From contig NZ_JAAHBP010000003.1 in NCBI RefSeq assembly GCF_023184515.1, positions 558,001-622,000 of the forward strand: DNA of 64,000 nucleotides, written 5' to 3'. Positions 7,526 through 14,500 of this stretch are shown here, piece after piece. This DNA is from Streptomyces sp. D2-8 (lineage in GTDB: Bacteria > Actinomycetota > Actinomycetes > Streptomycetales > Streptomycetaceae). The position numbers and the translations under genes were made by a program. Numbering within the stretch: the stretch's first letter is position 1; every line of letters starts with the position of its first letter. Below the pieces are notes generated by a model. That model saw only the letters and a program-made list of their open reading frames with translations. It was not told the DNA's origin and ran no database searches.

Positions 7526-8716
7526 TCACGGCCGCGGCAGGCCGCACTCCCGGACGTTCGGCAGCCGGTTGTCCGGCGAGCTGATGTAGATGTTGGAGAT
7601 GTAGCCCCCGTACTGGGGCAGAAAGGCCCACCACTCGTTGGTGTAGGGCGGCACGGTGACCTCCTCGCCGCGGGTCTGGCAGCCCACCAGGACCTCGACC
7701 CCGGCGGGGAGTCGCGTCACCCGGTCGTCGCCCGTGGCCGGGCCCGTGCGGACGTTCACGAACTCGCCCCAGGTGCCGAACCAGGTCCCGGCGGGCCGCT
7801 TCGCGCCCGGCACGTTCAGTGAACGGGTCAGCCGGCCGACATCGGTGTACGCCTTTCCGTACGACGTGCCGACCGGGTGCAGCGTCAGCACGGCCACGAT
7901 CGCCCGGTCGTCCGCGCCGACCGTGCCGGTGGTGTGCAGGGCGGGGCGGGTGAGATCCACGGCCGCGGCGGCATGGGGAGCCGGGGCGGCCGACTCCGCC
8001 GGCGCTCCCGAGGACGCGCTCTGAGTGCCGCACGTGCCCTTCGCGTACTTCCCGGCCCAGCCCTGCTTCACCGCCCAGGGCCGGTCGAACGACCCGGCGA
8101 TGCCGAAGTGCTGGTCGAAGCGGTCGGTGGCGGAGCAGCGAGTGGAGCGGCGCAGGTTGCCCATGATGAAGTCACGGACGGGCGCGGGCGCCTTCTCCAG
8201 GATGTACCGGTAGATCGCCACCGTGTCCCGGGCCGAGAGCGCTGTGTAGCCCCAGAAGCCCGCGTACTCGGCGGGCGGCGGCGCAGTGTCGCGCAGACCG
8301 AGCGAGGGCCGGGCGATCATCCGCTTGATGATCGCCGAGCCGCCGTACGTCGACCAGTAGTGGTTCGCGGCGTCGTCGTCGCTGCCGCGCAGCATCGGCT
8401 CCAGCCGGGCGCGGTCGGCCGGGGGGATGGTGTAGTCGGGCCCGCGGTCCCACAGGAAGTCCAGCGCCAGCAGGAGCTTGACGACCGAGGCGGACCGGAA
8501 CTGCGCGCTCTCGTCGACCTGTTCGGTGAACGTGCCTGCCTGGCGGTCGAAGACTGCCACGCCGGCGATGACGCCGGGCGGGATCTGGGCGGCTTCGGAG
8601 GTCTGGACGGTCCCGGCGGGCTTGCCCGCCCGGGGGTGTGCCGCCGCGCCGCTCGTGAGTGACGCGACCGTGACGACGGCCGCGAGTGCGGCCGCGCCGC
8701 GCAGGAGCATGCGCAT
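7526..8716 (-). CDS. Secreted beta-lactamase-like serine hydrolase with C-terminal SH3-type domain
   Basis: 396 residues from the ATG at 8716, which has AGGAAAGG upstream and begins the signal peptide (M-R-M-L-L-R-G-A-A-A-L, A-A-A-H cleavage); a longer frame would put 37 charged residues in front. S77-V-V-K80 is the S-x-x-K active-site motif, followed by a S-D-D-D (like the SDN loop) and K-Q-G-W (like KTG). This is the class A/penicillin-interacting fold, possibly enzymatically weak. Residues 305-396 form an SH3b-like module (V-N-V-R-T-G-P) ending I-S-N-I-Y-I ... V-R-E-C, closely resembling the next gene. Probably acts in or on the cell wall. Confidence 0.8.
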   Translation of the reverse strand: MRMLLRGAAALAAVVTVASLTSGAAAHPRAGKPAGTVQTSEAAQIPPGVIAGVAVFDRQAGTFTEQVDESAQFRSASVVKLLLALDFLWDRGPDYTIPPADRARLEPMLRGSDDDAANHYWSTYGGSAIIKRMIARPSLGLRDTAPPPAEYAGFWGYTALSARDTVAIYRYILEKAPAPVRDFIMGNLRRSTRCSATDRFDQHFGIAGSFDRPWAVKQGWAGKYAKGTCGTQSASSGAPAESAAPAPHAAAAVDLTRPALHTTGTVGADDRAIVAVLTLHPVGTSYGKAYTDVGRLTRSLNVPGAKRPAGTWFGTWGEFVNVRTGPATGDDRVTRLPAGVEVLVGCQTRGEEVTVPPYTNEWWAFLPQYGGYISNIYISSPDNRLPNVRECGLPRP

Positions 8717-8796
8717 GGTTGCCTTTCCTGGATCGCCCGGTTGTCCGGCGGGGCCTTGGCCCGCGTCGTCACGATAGGAGCCCGGGCGGGGCGGGC

Positions 8797-8815
8797 GGTC
8801 CTGACGAATGTCAGG
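8797..8815 (-). promoter_or_regulatory. Putative operator, CTGAC-N4-GTCAG, upstream of the serine hydrolase
   Basis: CTGACGAATGTCAG at 8801-8814 is an inverted repeat about 85 bp upstream of the start at 8716. On the coding strand it continues into GGACCG and then a -10-like TATCGT. The same core occurs upstream of the next SH3 gene (9375-9400). Confidence 0.55.
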
Positions 8816-8872
8816 GCTCCGGGCCACCGGGAGATCGGTGGCCCGCCGCAGGCGTGTGGAGGGAACGGTGCG

Positions 8873-9250
8873 TCAGCAGTCCGGAACCCCGGCGATCTTC
8901 TCGCCGCCCCGGATGTACAGGTTGTTCACCCAGGCGATGTCGCTGCCCGAGAACTCCATGACGGCGGTCCACCAGTTGTTGGTGCCGACGGCCGGGTCGT
9001 GCACGGTCTGGCCCTGCTTCTGGCACAGGGCGTCCCCCCACCACTGCGAACGGACCGCGAGCCGCGGGGACTCGGTGGTCGGCTGCTGGCGCAGGTTGAC
9101 GTCGGTGGCCCAGATGTAGACGTCGGTGAGGGTCGGGTCGCCGCTGTTGGCCGCGGCGGCCGGGGCCGCCTGGGCGGTGGTGGCGAGGCCGCCGACGGCG
9201 AGCGCGGTCACCGCGAGGCCCATGGCGGTACGGCTGATCAGTCGCTTCAT
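8873..9250 (-). CDS. Small secreted SH3-type protein
   Basis: 125 residues with a clear signal peptide (K-R-L-I-S-R-T then a hydrophobic core and A-Q-A-A). The mature ~90 residues look like one bacterial SH3 module: D-V-N-L-R-Q-Q-P, a N-N-W-W segment, and a W-V-N-N-L-Y-I ... V-P-D-C end. It shares the WW, N-x-Y-I and final Cys positions with the C-terminus of the downstream serine hydrolase, so the two modules are probably paralogous. Such domains usually bind peptidoglycan or wall polymers. GGGGGAC precedes the ATG at 9250. No enzymatic residues are visible. Confidence 0.7.
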   Translation of the reverse strand: MKRLISRTAMGLAVTALAVGGLATTAQAAPAAAANSGDPTLTDVYIWATDVNLRQQPTTESPRLAVRSQWWGDALCQKQGQTVHDPAVGTNNWWTAVMEFSGSDIAWVNNLYIRGGEKIAGVPDC

Positions 9251-9374
9251 GTGTCTGTCCCCCGAAGGACGAAGGCGAGCATGGTGTGGTCGGAAGTGGT
9301 CCTGTTCCGGCCTCGGCAGTGCACCGGGACGGGCACCTTGCCGACATCAGAACTGTAGGGACGGCCTCGGCCAC

Positions 9375-9400
9375 ACGGTCCTGACAATTGTCAGGACCGT
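9375..9400. promoter_or_regulatory. 26-bp perfect palindrome, putative operator
   Basis: The sequence 9375-9400 equals its own reverse complement; its centre is CTGACAATTGTCAG. It lies 125 bp upstream of the SH3 gene start (9250) and 170 bp before the VOC gene (9571), so it could serve either. The core matches the site at 8801-8814. Confidence 0.65.
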
Positions 9401-9570
9401 ATGGGCCCGCGGAGGTGGGAGAGCCCGTCCGGCGGCCCTCGAACACGGCCGAAAACCGCTCGACGCCCCCCATGCCCCCTGTCTACGATCCACTGCGCGG
9501 CATCGCGTGCCGGTCACCGGTCGGGTGAGGCATGGAGGCGCCGCGGAGATGCCCGTGGAGGCATTCAACC

Positions 9571-9999
9571 GTGTCAGTCGAGTTCAATCACACCATCGTC
9601 CTGTCCCGAGACCGGGAGAAGTCCGCGCACTTCCTCGCGGAGATCCTGGGACTGGAGGTCGGGGCACCGACCGGGGTGTTCCTTCCGGTGACGACCGCCA
9701 ACGGCGTCACGCTGGACTTCCTCACCATCGACGCCGACATCCCCATGCAGCACTACGCGTTCCTCGTCTCCGAGGACGAGTTCGACGCGGCCCTGGCCCG
9801 TCTCGTCGAGGCCCGCATCCCGATCCAGGCCGACCCGCACGGCAACCACCCCCGCCGCATCAACCGCAACGACGGCGGCCGGGGCGTCTACTTCCTCGAC
9901 CCGGCGGGCCACGGCCTGGAGATCCTCACCCGCCCCTACGGCACGGACCCGGCCTCGGAGTTGAACGGGGTCACGGAGGACGTGCCCGGGGCGGTCTGA
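9571..9999 (+). CDS. VOC (glyoxalase/dioxygenase superfamily) protein
   Basis: 142 residues from GTG 9571, which has GGAGG nine bases upstream; an upstream in-frame ATG (9532) lacks this. The fold signals are clear: an N-terminal F-N-H-T-I-V-L-S strand with a metal-type His, M-Q-H-Y-A-F-L-V in the middle, G-R-G-V-Y-F-L-D-P-A-G-H, and G-L-E-I-L-T-R-P-Y carrying the C-terminal metal Glu. One domain of two beta-alpha-beta-beta-beta units. The reaction is unknown; members range from glyoxalase to antibiotic-binding proteins. Confidence 0.8.
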   Translation: MSVEFNHTIVLSRDREKSAHFLAEILGLEVGAPTGVFLPVTTANGVTLDFLTIDADIPMQHYAFLVSEDEFDAALARLVEARIPIQADPHGNHPRRINRNDGGRGVYFLDPAGHGLEILTRPYGTDPASELNGVTEDVPGAV

Positions 10000-10010
10000 G
10001 CCGCTCCAGG

Positions 10011-10052
10011 CCGGTCCGGGGCGGGAGCGGCTCCGCTTCCGTCCCGGACCGG
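10011..10052. terminator. Hairpin between convergent VOC and MFS genes
   Basis: Arms 10011-10024 and 10039-10052 (CCGGTCCGGG.../...CCCGGACCGG) pair with one mismatch over 14 bp, loop of 14 nt. It sits between stops at 9999 and 10074. Confidence 0.6.
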
Positions 10053-10073
10053 GCGAGTGGGCGGGCGAGGGCG

Positions 10074-11333
10074 TCAGCCGCCGTCCGGCTCCGCTGCCAC
10101 GGAAGCCCGTTCAGGGCCTGCGCCAGCCGTGTGATCCCGGCGGGGAAGCAGCAGCGGCGAGACGAGGAGCAGCGCACCGGCCAGTGCGATGGCCGTGCGA
10201 GGGTCCGTCCGGGCGGCCAGGACGCCCCAGAGGGCGGTGGTCGCCGCGGTGGTGGCCTTGCCGGTGGCCGACCAGGCGGACAGGGTGCGGGTGACCCGGC
10301 CCGTGGGGGTGCGGTCGAGACGGAGTGTGGCGAGGACCGGGTTGAACACGCCGCAGCAGGTGATCAGGCCGAACTCGACCACCATGACCAGGGCCAGGCC
10401 GGACGCGCCGGGGCCGGTGAAGACCAGGCCGATCGGCCAGCAGGCCCGGAGCACCCCCGCGGTGAGCAGGACCCGGTGCCGGCCGTGGCGTGCGACGAGG
10501 CGTGGGGCCAGACGGGAGCCGAGCAGGCCGCCGGTGCAGGGCACCGCGAAGGCGAGGGCGTACTGCCAGGGCGCGAAGTGCAGGTCGTCGACCATCAGGA
10601 TCAGGAGCGGCGGGGACGCGGCCATGATCAGGGAGTTCACCAGGAGCGTGTTGAAGAACAGCGGGCGCAGTGCCGGATCGGCCAGGATGCGGCGCCAGCC
10701 CTCCAGCAGATCCCCGGCCCGGGTCGCCGCGGGTTCCGGTCGTGGCGGGGGCTTCTCGGCGTCGCCGATCGCCCGGATGCCGATCGCCGAGAGCAGATAG
10801 CTCACCGCGTCGGCCGCCACCGTCGTCACCGGACCGAACAGGCCGATCGCGGCCCCGCCCAGCGGCGGACCGACCATGCTGGCGGTCCACGTCGTCGCCT
10901 CGAACCGCCCGCTCGCCACGAGCAGGTCCTGCCGCGGCACCAGGTCCTTCAGGAACGCCCCGGCCGCCGCGTTGAAGGTGATGTCGGCCGCCGCGACCGC
11001 CACCGACACCAGCAGCAACTGGCCGAAGCTCAGCCCGCCGAGGGCGTACGCCACGGGGATGCTCAGCAGCACCGCGCACCGGACCAGGTCCGTCGCCGTC
11101 ATCACCGGCCGTTTGCGGCGGATCTCCACCCACGGCCCGAGGGGCACCGACACCGCCGCGCCGACCGCCGGTCCCACCGCGGCCAGCAGCGACACCTGCG
11201 CCGGCCCGGCGTCCAGCGCCAGGACCGCGATCAGGGCGAACGCGTCGAACGCGAGCCAGGTGCCGGCCGTGCTGACCGCGTACGCGCCCCACAGCCACCC
11301 GAACCGCCGCCCCAGCGACCGTCTGCCCGCCAT
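10074..11333 (-). CDS. MFS transporter (MFS_3-type, 12 TM)
   Basis: 419 residues. About twelve hydrophobic segments; a basic loop after TM2 (E-I-R-R-K-R-P-V-M) is where the MFS motif A lies, and a long charged cytoplasmic loop (E-K-P-P-P-R-P-E-P ... L-L-E-G-W-R-R-I-L-A-D-P) divides the two halves. The second half begins with L-R-P-L-F-F-N-T-L-L-V-N, typical of the enterobactin-exporter-like branch. Substrate is probably a hydrophobic drug or natural product, by family. Two inverted repeats of the form ACAAC-N5-GTTGT upstream suggest repressor control, but no adjacent regulator is present. Confidence 0.8.
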   Translation of the reverse strand: MAGRRSLGRRFGWLWGAYAVSTAGTWLAFDAFALIAVLALDAGPAQVSLLAAVGPAVGAAVSVPLGPWVEIRRKRPVMTATDLVRCAVLLSIPVAYALGGLSFGQLLLVSVAVAAADITFNAAAGAFLKDLVPRQDLLVASGRFEATTWTASMVGPPLGGAAIGLFGPVTTVAADAVSYLLSAIGIRAIGDAEKPPPRPEPAATRAGDLLEGWRRILADPALRPLFFNTLLVNSLIMAASPPLLILMVDDLHFAPWQYALAFAVPCTGGLLGSRLAPRLVARHGRHRVLLTAGVLRACWPIGLVFTGPGASGLALVMVVEFGLITCCGVFNPVLATLRLDRTPTGRVTRTLSAWSATGKATTAATTALWGVLAARTDPRTAIALAGALLLVSPLLLPRRDHTAGAGPERASVAAEPDGG

Positions 11334-11357
11334 CCCGGCGCACTCCCCGCACTCGTG

Positions 11358-11374
11358 GACAACCCGGTGTTGTC
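11358..11374 (-). promoter_or_regulatory. Putative operator 1, GACAAC-N5-GTTGTC
   Basis: GACAAC (11358-11363) and GTTGTC (11369-11374) flank CCGGT, only 25 bp before the MFS start codon. A second site with the same core lies 75 bp further up. Confidence 0.5.
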
Positions 11375-11432
11375 AGGGAGTCATCCAAGCGAGAAGCCGG
11401 CGGGCCGATCAAACAACCAGCGGGCAGCCGCG

Positions 11433-11451
11433 CCACAACCAACTGTTGTGG
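11433..11451 (-). promoter_or_regulatory. Putative operator 2, CCACAAC-N5-GTTGTGG
   Basis: CCACAAC (11433-11439) and GTTGTGG (11445-11451) flank CAACT. The shared core with the site at 11358 is ACAAC-N5-GTTGT, suggesting one dimeric repressor that binds both. Confidence 0.5.
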
Positions 11452-11487
11452 TGAGGCGACCCGGGGTGGAGTCTCAGCGCTGGAGTC

Positions 11488-11940
11488 TCAGCGCTGGTAC
11501 AGCCCCACCAGCGTCCCGTCCGCGAGGCGGCGTTTCTCGACCTCCTCGTGCACCTGGTCCGCGCGCGGCGCGTCGGGCAGGACACACGGTTCGGACAGGG
11601 CGTAGAGCCGGAAGAAGTAGTGGTGGGCGTCGTCCCCCGGCGGGGGATGCGGGCCGCCCCAGCCGTGCTGGCCGTAGCCGTTGATGAGCTCCGTGCCGCC
11701 CGGTGGGCTCTGCCCCGCCTCGACGCCGTCGCTGTGCGGGTCGATGCCGACCACGACCCAGTGCGCGAAGGTGCCCGACGGGGCGTCGGGATCCTCGCAC
11801 AGCAGGACCAGTTCGGCCGCGTCGTCCGGTACACCGCTCCAGGTCAGCGGCGGAGAGACGTTCGGTCCCTCGTACGAGTACCGGCGCGCGATGAAGGAGT
11901 GGTCGTTGAACGCGTTGCTGCTGAGTTCGATGCCGGTCAT
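11488..11940 (-). CDS. YbhB/YbcL-type phosphatidylethanolamine-binding (Raf kinase inhibitor-like) protein
   Basis: 150 residues from ATG 11940 (M-T-G-I-E-L); upstream in-frame sequence is Arg-rich and not family-like. Hallmarks: S-P-P-L-T-W-S-G-V-P, the D-P-D-A-P ligand-pocket motif, F-A-H-W-V-V-V-G-I-D, and G-G-P-x-P-P-P-G-D-D-A-H-H-Y-F-F-R-L-Y-A-L. Full length for the bacterial family. These cytosolic proteins bind anionic ligands; a cellular role is not established. The gene lies 37 bp beyond the second putative MFS operator and is followed by the MFS gene on the same strand. Confidence 0.85.
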   Translation of the reverse strand: MTGIELSSNAFNDHSFIARRYSYEGPNVSPPLTWSGVPDDAAELVLLCEDPDAPSGTFAHWVVVGIDPHSDGVEAGQSPPGGTELINGYGQHGWGGPHPPPGDDAHHYFFRLYALSEPCVLPDAPRADQVHEEVEKRRLADGTLVGLYQR

Positions 11941-11995
11941 GTGCCCCGGGGTACCCCCGAGGGTCCAGCGGCACACGGTTCGGGACCGGTTCCCC

Positions 11996-12230
11996 CGCCA
12001 CGTCGGGCGGGACGCCGTCAGCCTGGACACGCCGGTGGACGACACTCGCGCCGCGAGGCCATGATCCTCAGCCTGCGCTACGGGCCGCACGACGGTCACA
12101 CCCGCACCCTGACGAAGTCGCGCGGCGGGTCGGACTGAGCTGGGAGCGGGTCCGACGGCTCGAGAAGGAGTCGCTCGCCCGGCTGCGGGAGCCGGGGAAC
12201 CGCGAACGGCTGGTGGCCTGGGTGGGCTGA
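11996..12230 (+). pseudogene. Decayed sigma-70 family RNA polymerase sigma factor, C-terminal remnant
   Basis: Three frames together spell the end of a sigma factor. First R-H-V-G-R-D-A-V-S-L-D-T-P-V-D-D-T (as after region 3). Then, in another frame from about 12052, R-E-A-M-I-L-S-L-R-Y-G-P-H-D-G-H-T-R-T-L (start of region 4). Then, after a one-base shift near 12109, D-E-V-A-R-R-V-G-L-S-W-E-R-V-R-R-L-E-K-E-S-L-A-R-L-R, the region 4.2 helix-turn-helix, ending W-V-G and TGA at 12228. The stretch between the first two pieces is missing and everything upstream is gone, replaced by the PEBP gene on the other strand. It cannot make a functional sigma factor. Confidence 0.75.
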
Positions 12231-12249
12231 CCTCCCCCGTCCCGACACG

Positions 12250-13353
12250 TCACGCGGCCGGCGCCGGAACGACCAGCGAACCGTCGGCCGCCTGCCGCAC
12301 CCCCACCCCACCGCTGATCCGGTCCAGCACGGCGCGCAGCCAGGCACGGTCCTGGCCGGACGCGGGCTCCAGCCGCATCCGCCGAGCCTGGAACGGCACC
12401 ATGCGCAGGCCCGCCAGCCGTCCGCTCTCCGCGTCGACCGAGACGAGGAAGGCGAGCCGCAGGTCGGCGCGGTACTCCTCGTATCCGGAGATGCCCTCGT
12501 AGTCGTCGACGAAGTCGCCGCAGCCGTACAGGATCAGCCGGTCCCGGTACACCTCCAGCGGGCGGGGATGGTGCGAGGAGTGTCCGTGGACGACATCGGC
12601 GCCACCGTCGATCAGGGCGTGCGCGAAGCGGACCTGCTCCCGGGGGACGCGATACCCCCAGTTCGAGCCCCAGTGCACGGACACGACGGTGAGGCCACCG
12701 TCCCGTCCCAGCCGCCGCAGCACGGCCTCGGCCGCGCCCGGCGAGTAGTCGGGCACGTACGCCACACCCGGCCGGTCCGCCGTCGCCGCCCAGCCGGACG
12801 GGACACCGCTGGAGCGCGCCCCGAGGGCGAACACCCGCAGCCGGCGGCCGCCGGGGAGCGGGATCGCCGCGGGTGCGTACGCCTCGTCGGCGTCGCGCCC
12901 CGCACCCGCCGTCGGCAGGCCCGCCCGGGCCAGCGCGTCCAGGGTCTCCAGCAGGCCCGGGCGGCCGAAGTCCAGGACGTGGTTGTTGGCGAGGACGCTC
13001 ACGTCGGGCCGGGCCACGGTCAGGGCCGGCAGGTTCGCCGGGTGCATCCGGTAGTGGACCTCCTTGCCGGGCGCGAACGTGCCGTCGCGCGTCACCGACG
13101 TCTCCAGATTCACGATCCGGGCATCCGGGGCGGCCTCGTCCAGCACCCGCAGCGCCTCACCCCAGGGCCATGACGCGTCCACGGGCACGGGCACCGGTCC
13201 GTGCACCGACTCCGCCATCCGGACGTAGGACCGGGCGTCCTCGACGTACGCCTCGCGCAGTGCCGGATCGCCGGGATGCGCGAGGATCTGGTCGACACCG
13301 CGCCCGAGCATCACGTCACCGCACAGGAACAGCGTCACGACGTCGCCGCCCAC
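12250..13353 (-). CDS. CapA-family metallophosphatase-like protein
   Basis: 367 residues. Signature motifs of the PGA_cap (CapA/PgsA) calcineurin-like fold: L-F-L-C-G-D-V-M-L-G-R-G near the start, I-V-N-L-E-T-S-V-T, S-V-L-A-N-N-H-V-L-D-F-G, V-S-V-H-W-G-S-N-W and V-H-G-H-S-S-H-H-P. These supply the metal-binding Asp, Asn and His residues. There is no signal peptide or membrane helix, unlike Bacillus CapA, so it is probably cytoplasmic. Known relatives help make poly-gamma-glutamate capsule, but no other capsule gene is near, so the actual substrate is unknown. It ends 20 bp from the sigma remnant on the opposite strand; the archease lies 34 bp upstream. Confidence 0.85.
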   Translation of the reverse strand: MGGDVVTLFLCGDVMLGRGVDQILAHPGDPALREAYVEDARSYVRMAESVHGPVPVPVDASWPWGEALRVLDEAAPDARIVNLETSVTRDGTFAPGKEVHYRMHPANLPALTVARPDVSVLANNHVLDFGRPGLLETLDALARAGLPTAGAGRDADEAYAPAAIPLPGGRRLRVFALGARSSGVPSGWAATADRPGVAYVPDYSPGAAEAVLRRLGRDGGLTVVSVHWGSNWGYRVPREQVRFAHALIDGGADVVHGHSSHHPRPLEVYRDRLILYGCGDFVDDYEGISGYEEYRADLRLAFLVSVDAESGRLAGLRMVPFQARRMRLEPASGQDRAWLRAVLDRISGGVGVRQAADGSLVVPAPAA

Positions 13354-13386
13354 CCCTCCACGGTAGGCGCACTCGCACCGCCGGGG

Positions 13387-13842
13387 TCAGGCGTCGACCG
13401 TCACCGCACACGACCACCCGTACGGGTCCGGCCCGATCCGCAGCTCGTTCCACGCCACCGCCGTCGGAACCGAGCCCGTGATCTCCACGTCCGTGATGCC
13501 GGTGACCGCCAGCCGCACGTCCAGGCCGCCGTCGGCCTCGTCCGCCTCGACGTCCACGGGCACCTGCCCGTACTCCTCCAGCCGGAAGATGATCTCGTCC
13601 AGCAGCGAGGCGAGCAGGTCGTCGTCGCTGGCCTCGGGCAGCCGCACCCGGTCCACGGCGGTGGGCCGCACCCCGGAGACGTCCGCGAAACACTCCACCA
13701 TCGCCAGGACGGCCTCCGCCAGACAATGCTCTCTGCACGCCGCCCACGCCTCGATCCGGATGTCGCCGGGATGCGGCACCGCCCGGTGCCCGCACTCGCC
13801 CGGCTGCCGCCCTTGCCCGCCGTCGCCCGTGTCACCGCCCAT
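13387..13842 (-). CDS. Archease
   Basis: 151 residues. After a short Gly-rich leader, G-H-R-A-V-P-H-P-G-D-I-R-I-E-A-W matches the archease N-terminal metal-site motif (H-x-A-D-x-x-I in relatives), followed by an amphipathic C-L-A-E-A-V-L-A-M-V-E-C-F-A-D-V helix, L-L-D-E-I-I-F-R-L and the acidic C-terminal end. Archease activates the RNA ligase RtcB by promoting its guanylylation. No rtcB is present in this window. The first His/Asp positions (H-P-G-D) differ slightly from the usual form. Followed by capA on the same strand at 34 bp, so co-transcription is possible. Confidence 0.75.
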   Translation of the reverse strand: MGGDTGDGGQGRQPGECGHRAVPHPGDIRIEAWAACREHCLAEAVLAMVECFADVSGVRPTAVDRVRLPEASDDDLLASLLDEIIFRLEEYGQVPVDVEADEADGGLDVRLAVTGITDVEITGSVPTAVAWNELRIGPDPYGWSCAVTVDA

Positions 13843-13897
13843 CTACCTCGCCTGCCCGAGGCTCGCCCGCTCATGCGGCCCGGCACCGGCGCGTGGA

Positions 13898-14500
13898 TCA
13901 GACGGGCTCGTCCGCGAGGTACGGCGGCGCCGGGTCGTACTGGATGTATCGGCGTACCGCCCGCGCGTGCTCCCGGCCGTGCAAGCGCCCGACCAGCCAC
14001 AACGCACTGTCGATCCCGGCCGACACGCCCTGGCTGGTGACCAGGTGGCCGTCGACCACATAGCGGGCGTCCCGGACCACGGTCACGTCCCCCCGCGCCT
14101 CCAAGGTGTCCTCCTGGCTCCAGTGCGTGGCCACCCGGCGCCCCCGGGCGGGTCCGGCGGCGTGCAGCAGGAACGTGCCGGTGCACACGCCGTGCACCCA
14201 CGCGGCCCGCTCCGCGGTCCTGCCGATCCAGTCGGTCACCACCGGGTTGTGCACCTGGGCCTCACGCGCGCCCAGCCCGCCCGGTACGTGCAGCACGTCC
14301 AGCGGCGGATGGTCGTCGAGGGTGTGGTCGGGCAGGACGCGCAGGCCCTTGTTGCAGCGCACGGGCCCGGGGTGCTCGGCGACGAGCACGGCCGTGTCGG
14401 CGCTGTCCCGGAGCCGGGCGGAGACGGTGAAGACCTCCCAGGGCCCCACGAAGTCGAGCTCCTCGGCGTCCTCGAAGACCAGCAGACCGTAGGTCGTCAT
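13898..14500 (-). CDS. DJ-1/PfpI family protein (isonitrile-hydratase-like)
   Basis: 200 residues. Rossmann-like DJ-1 fold: Y-G-L-L-V-F-E-D-A-E-E-L-D-F-V-G-P-W-E-V-F at the start and the nucleophile elbow V-H-G-V-C-T-G-T-F-L-L-H-A-A-G, with the conserved Cys. T-H-W-S-Q-E-D-T-L and Q-G-V-S-A-G-I-D-S-A-L complete the InhA/isonitrile hydratase-like subgroup. Start ATG at 14500 has AGGAAGG upstream and overlaps the stop of the GlxA regulator, so both are coupled. It may be an enzyme acting on a small molecule sensed by its partner, but the reaction is inferred. Confidence 0.8.
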   Translation of the reverse strand: MTTYGLLVFEDAEELDFVGPWEVFTVSARLRDSADTAVLVAEHPGPVRCNKGLRVLPDHTLDDHPPLDVLHVPGGLGAREAQVHNPVVTDWIGRTAERAAWVHGVCTGTFLLHAAGPARGRRVATHWSQEDTLEARGDVTVVRDARYVVDGHLVTSQGVSAGIDSALWLVGRLHGREHARAVRRYIQYDPAPPYLADEPV

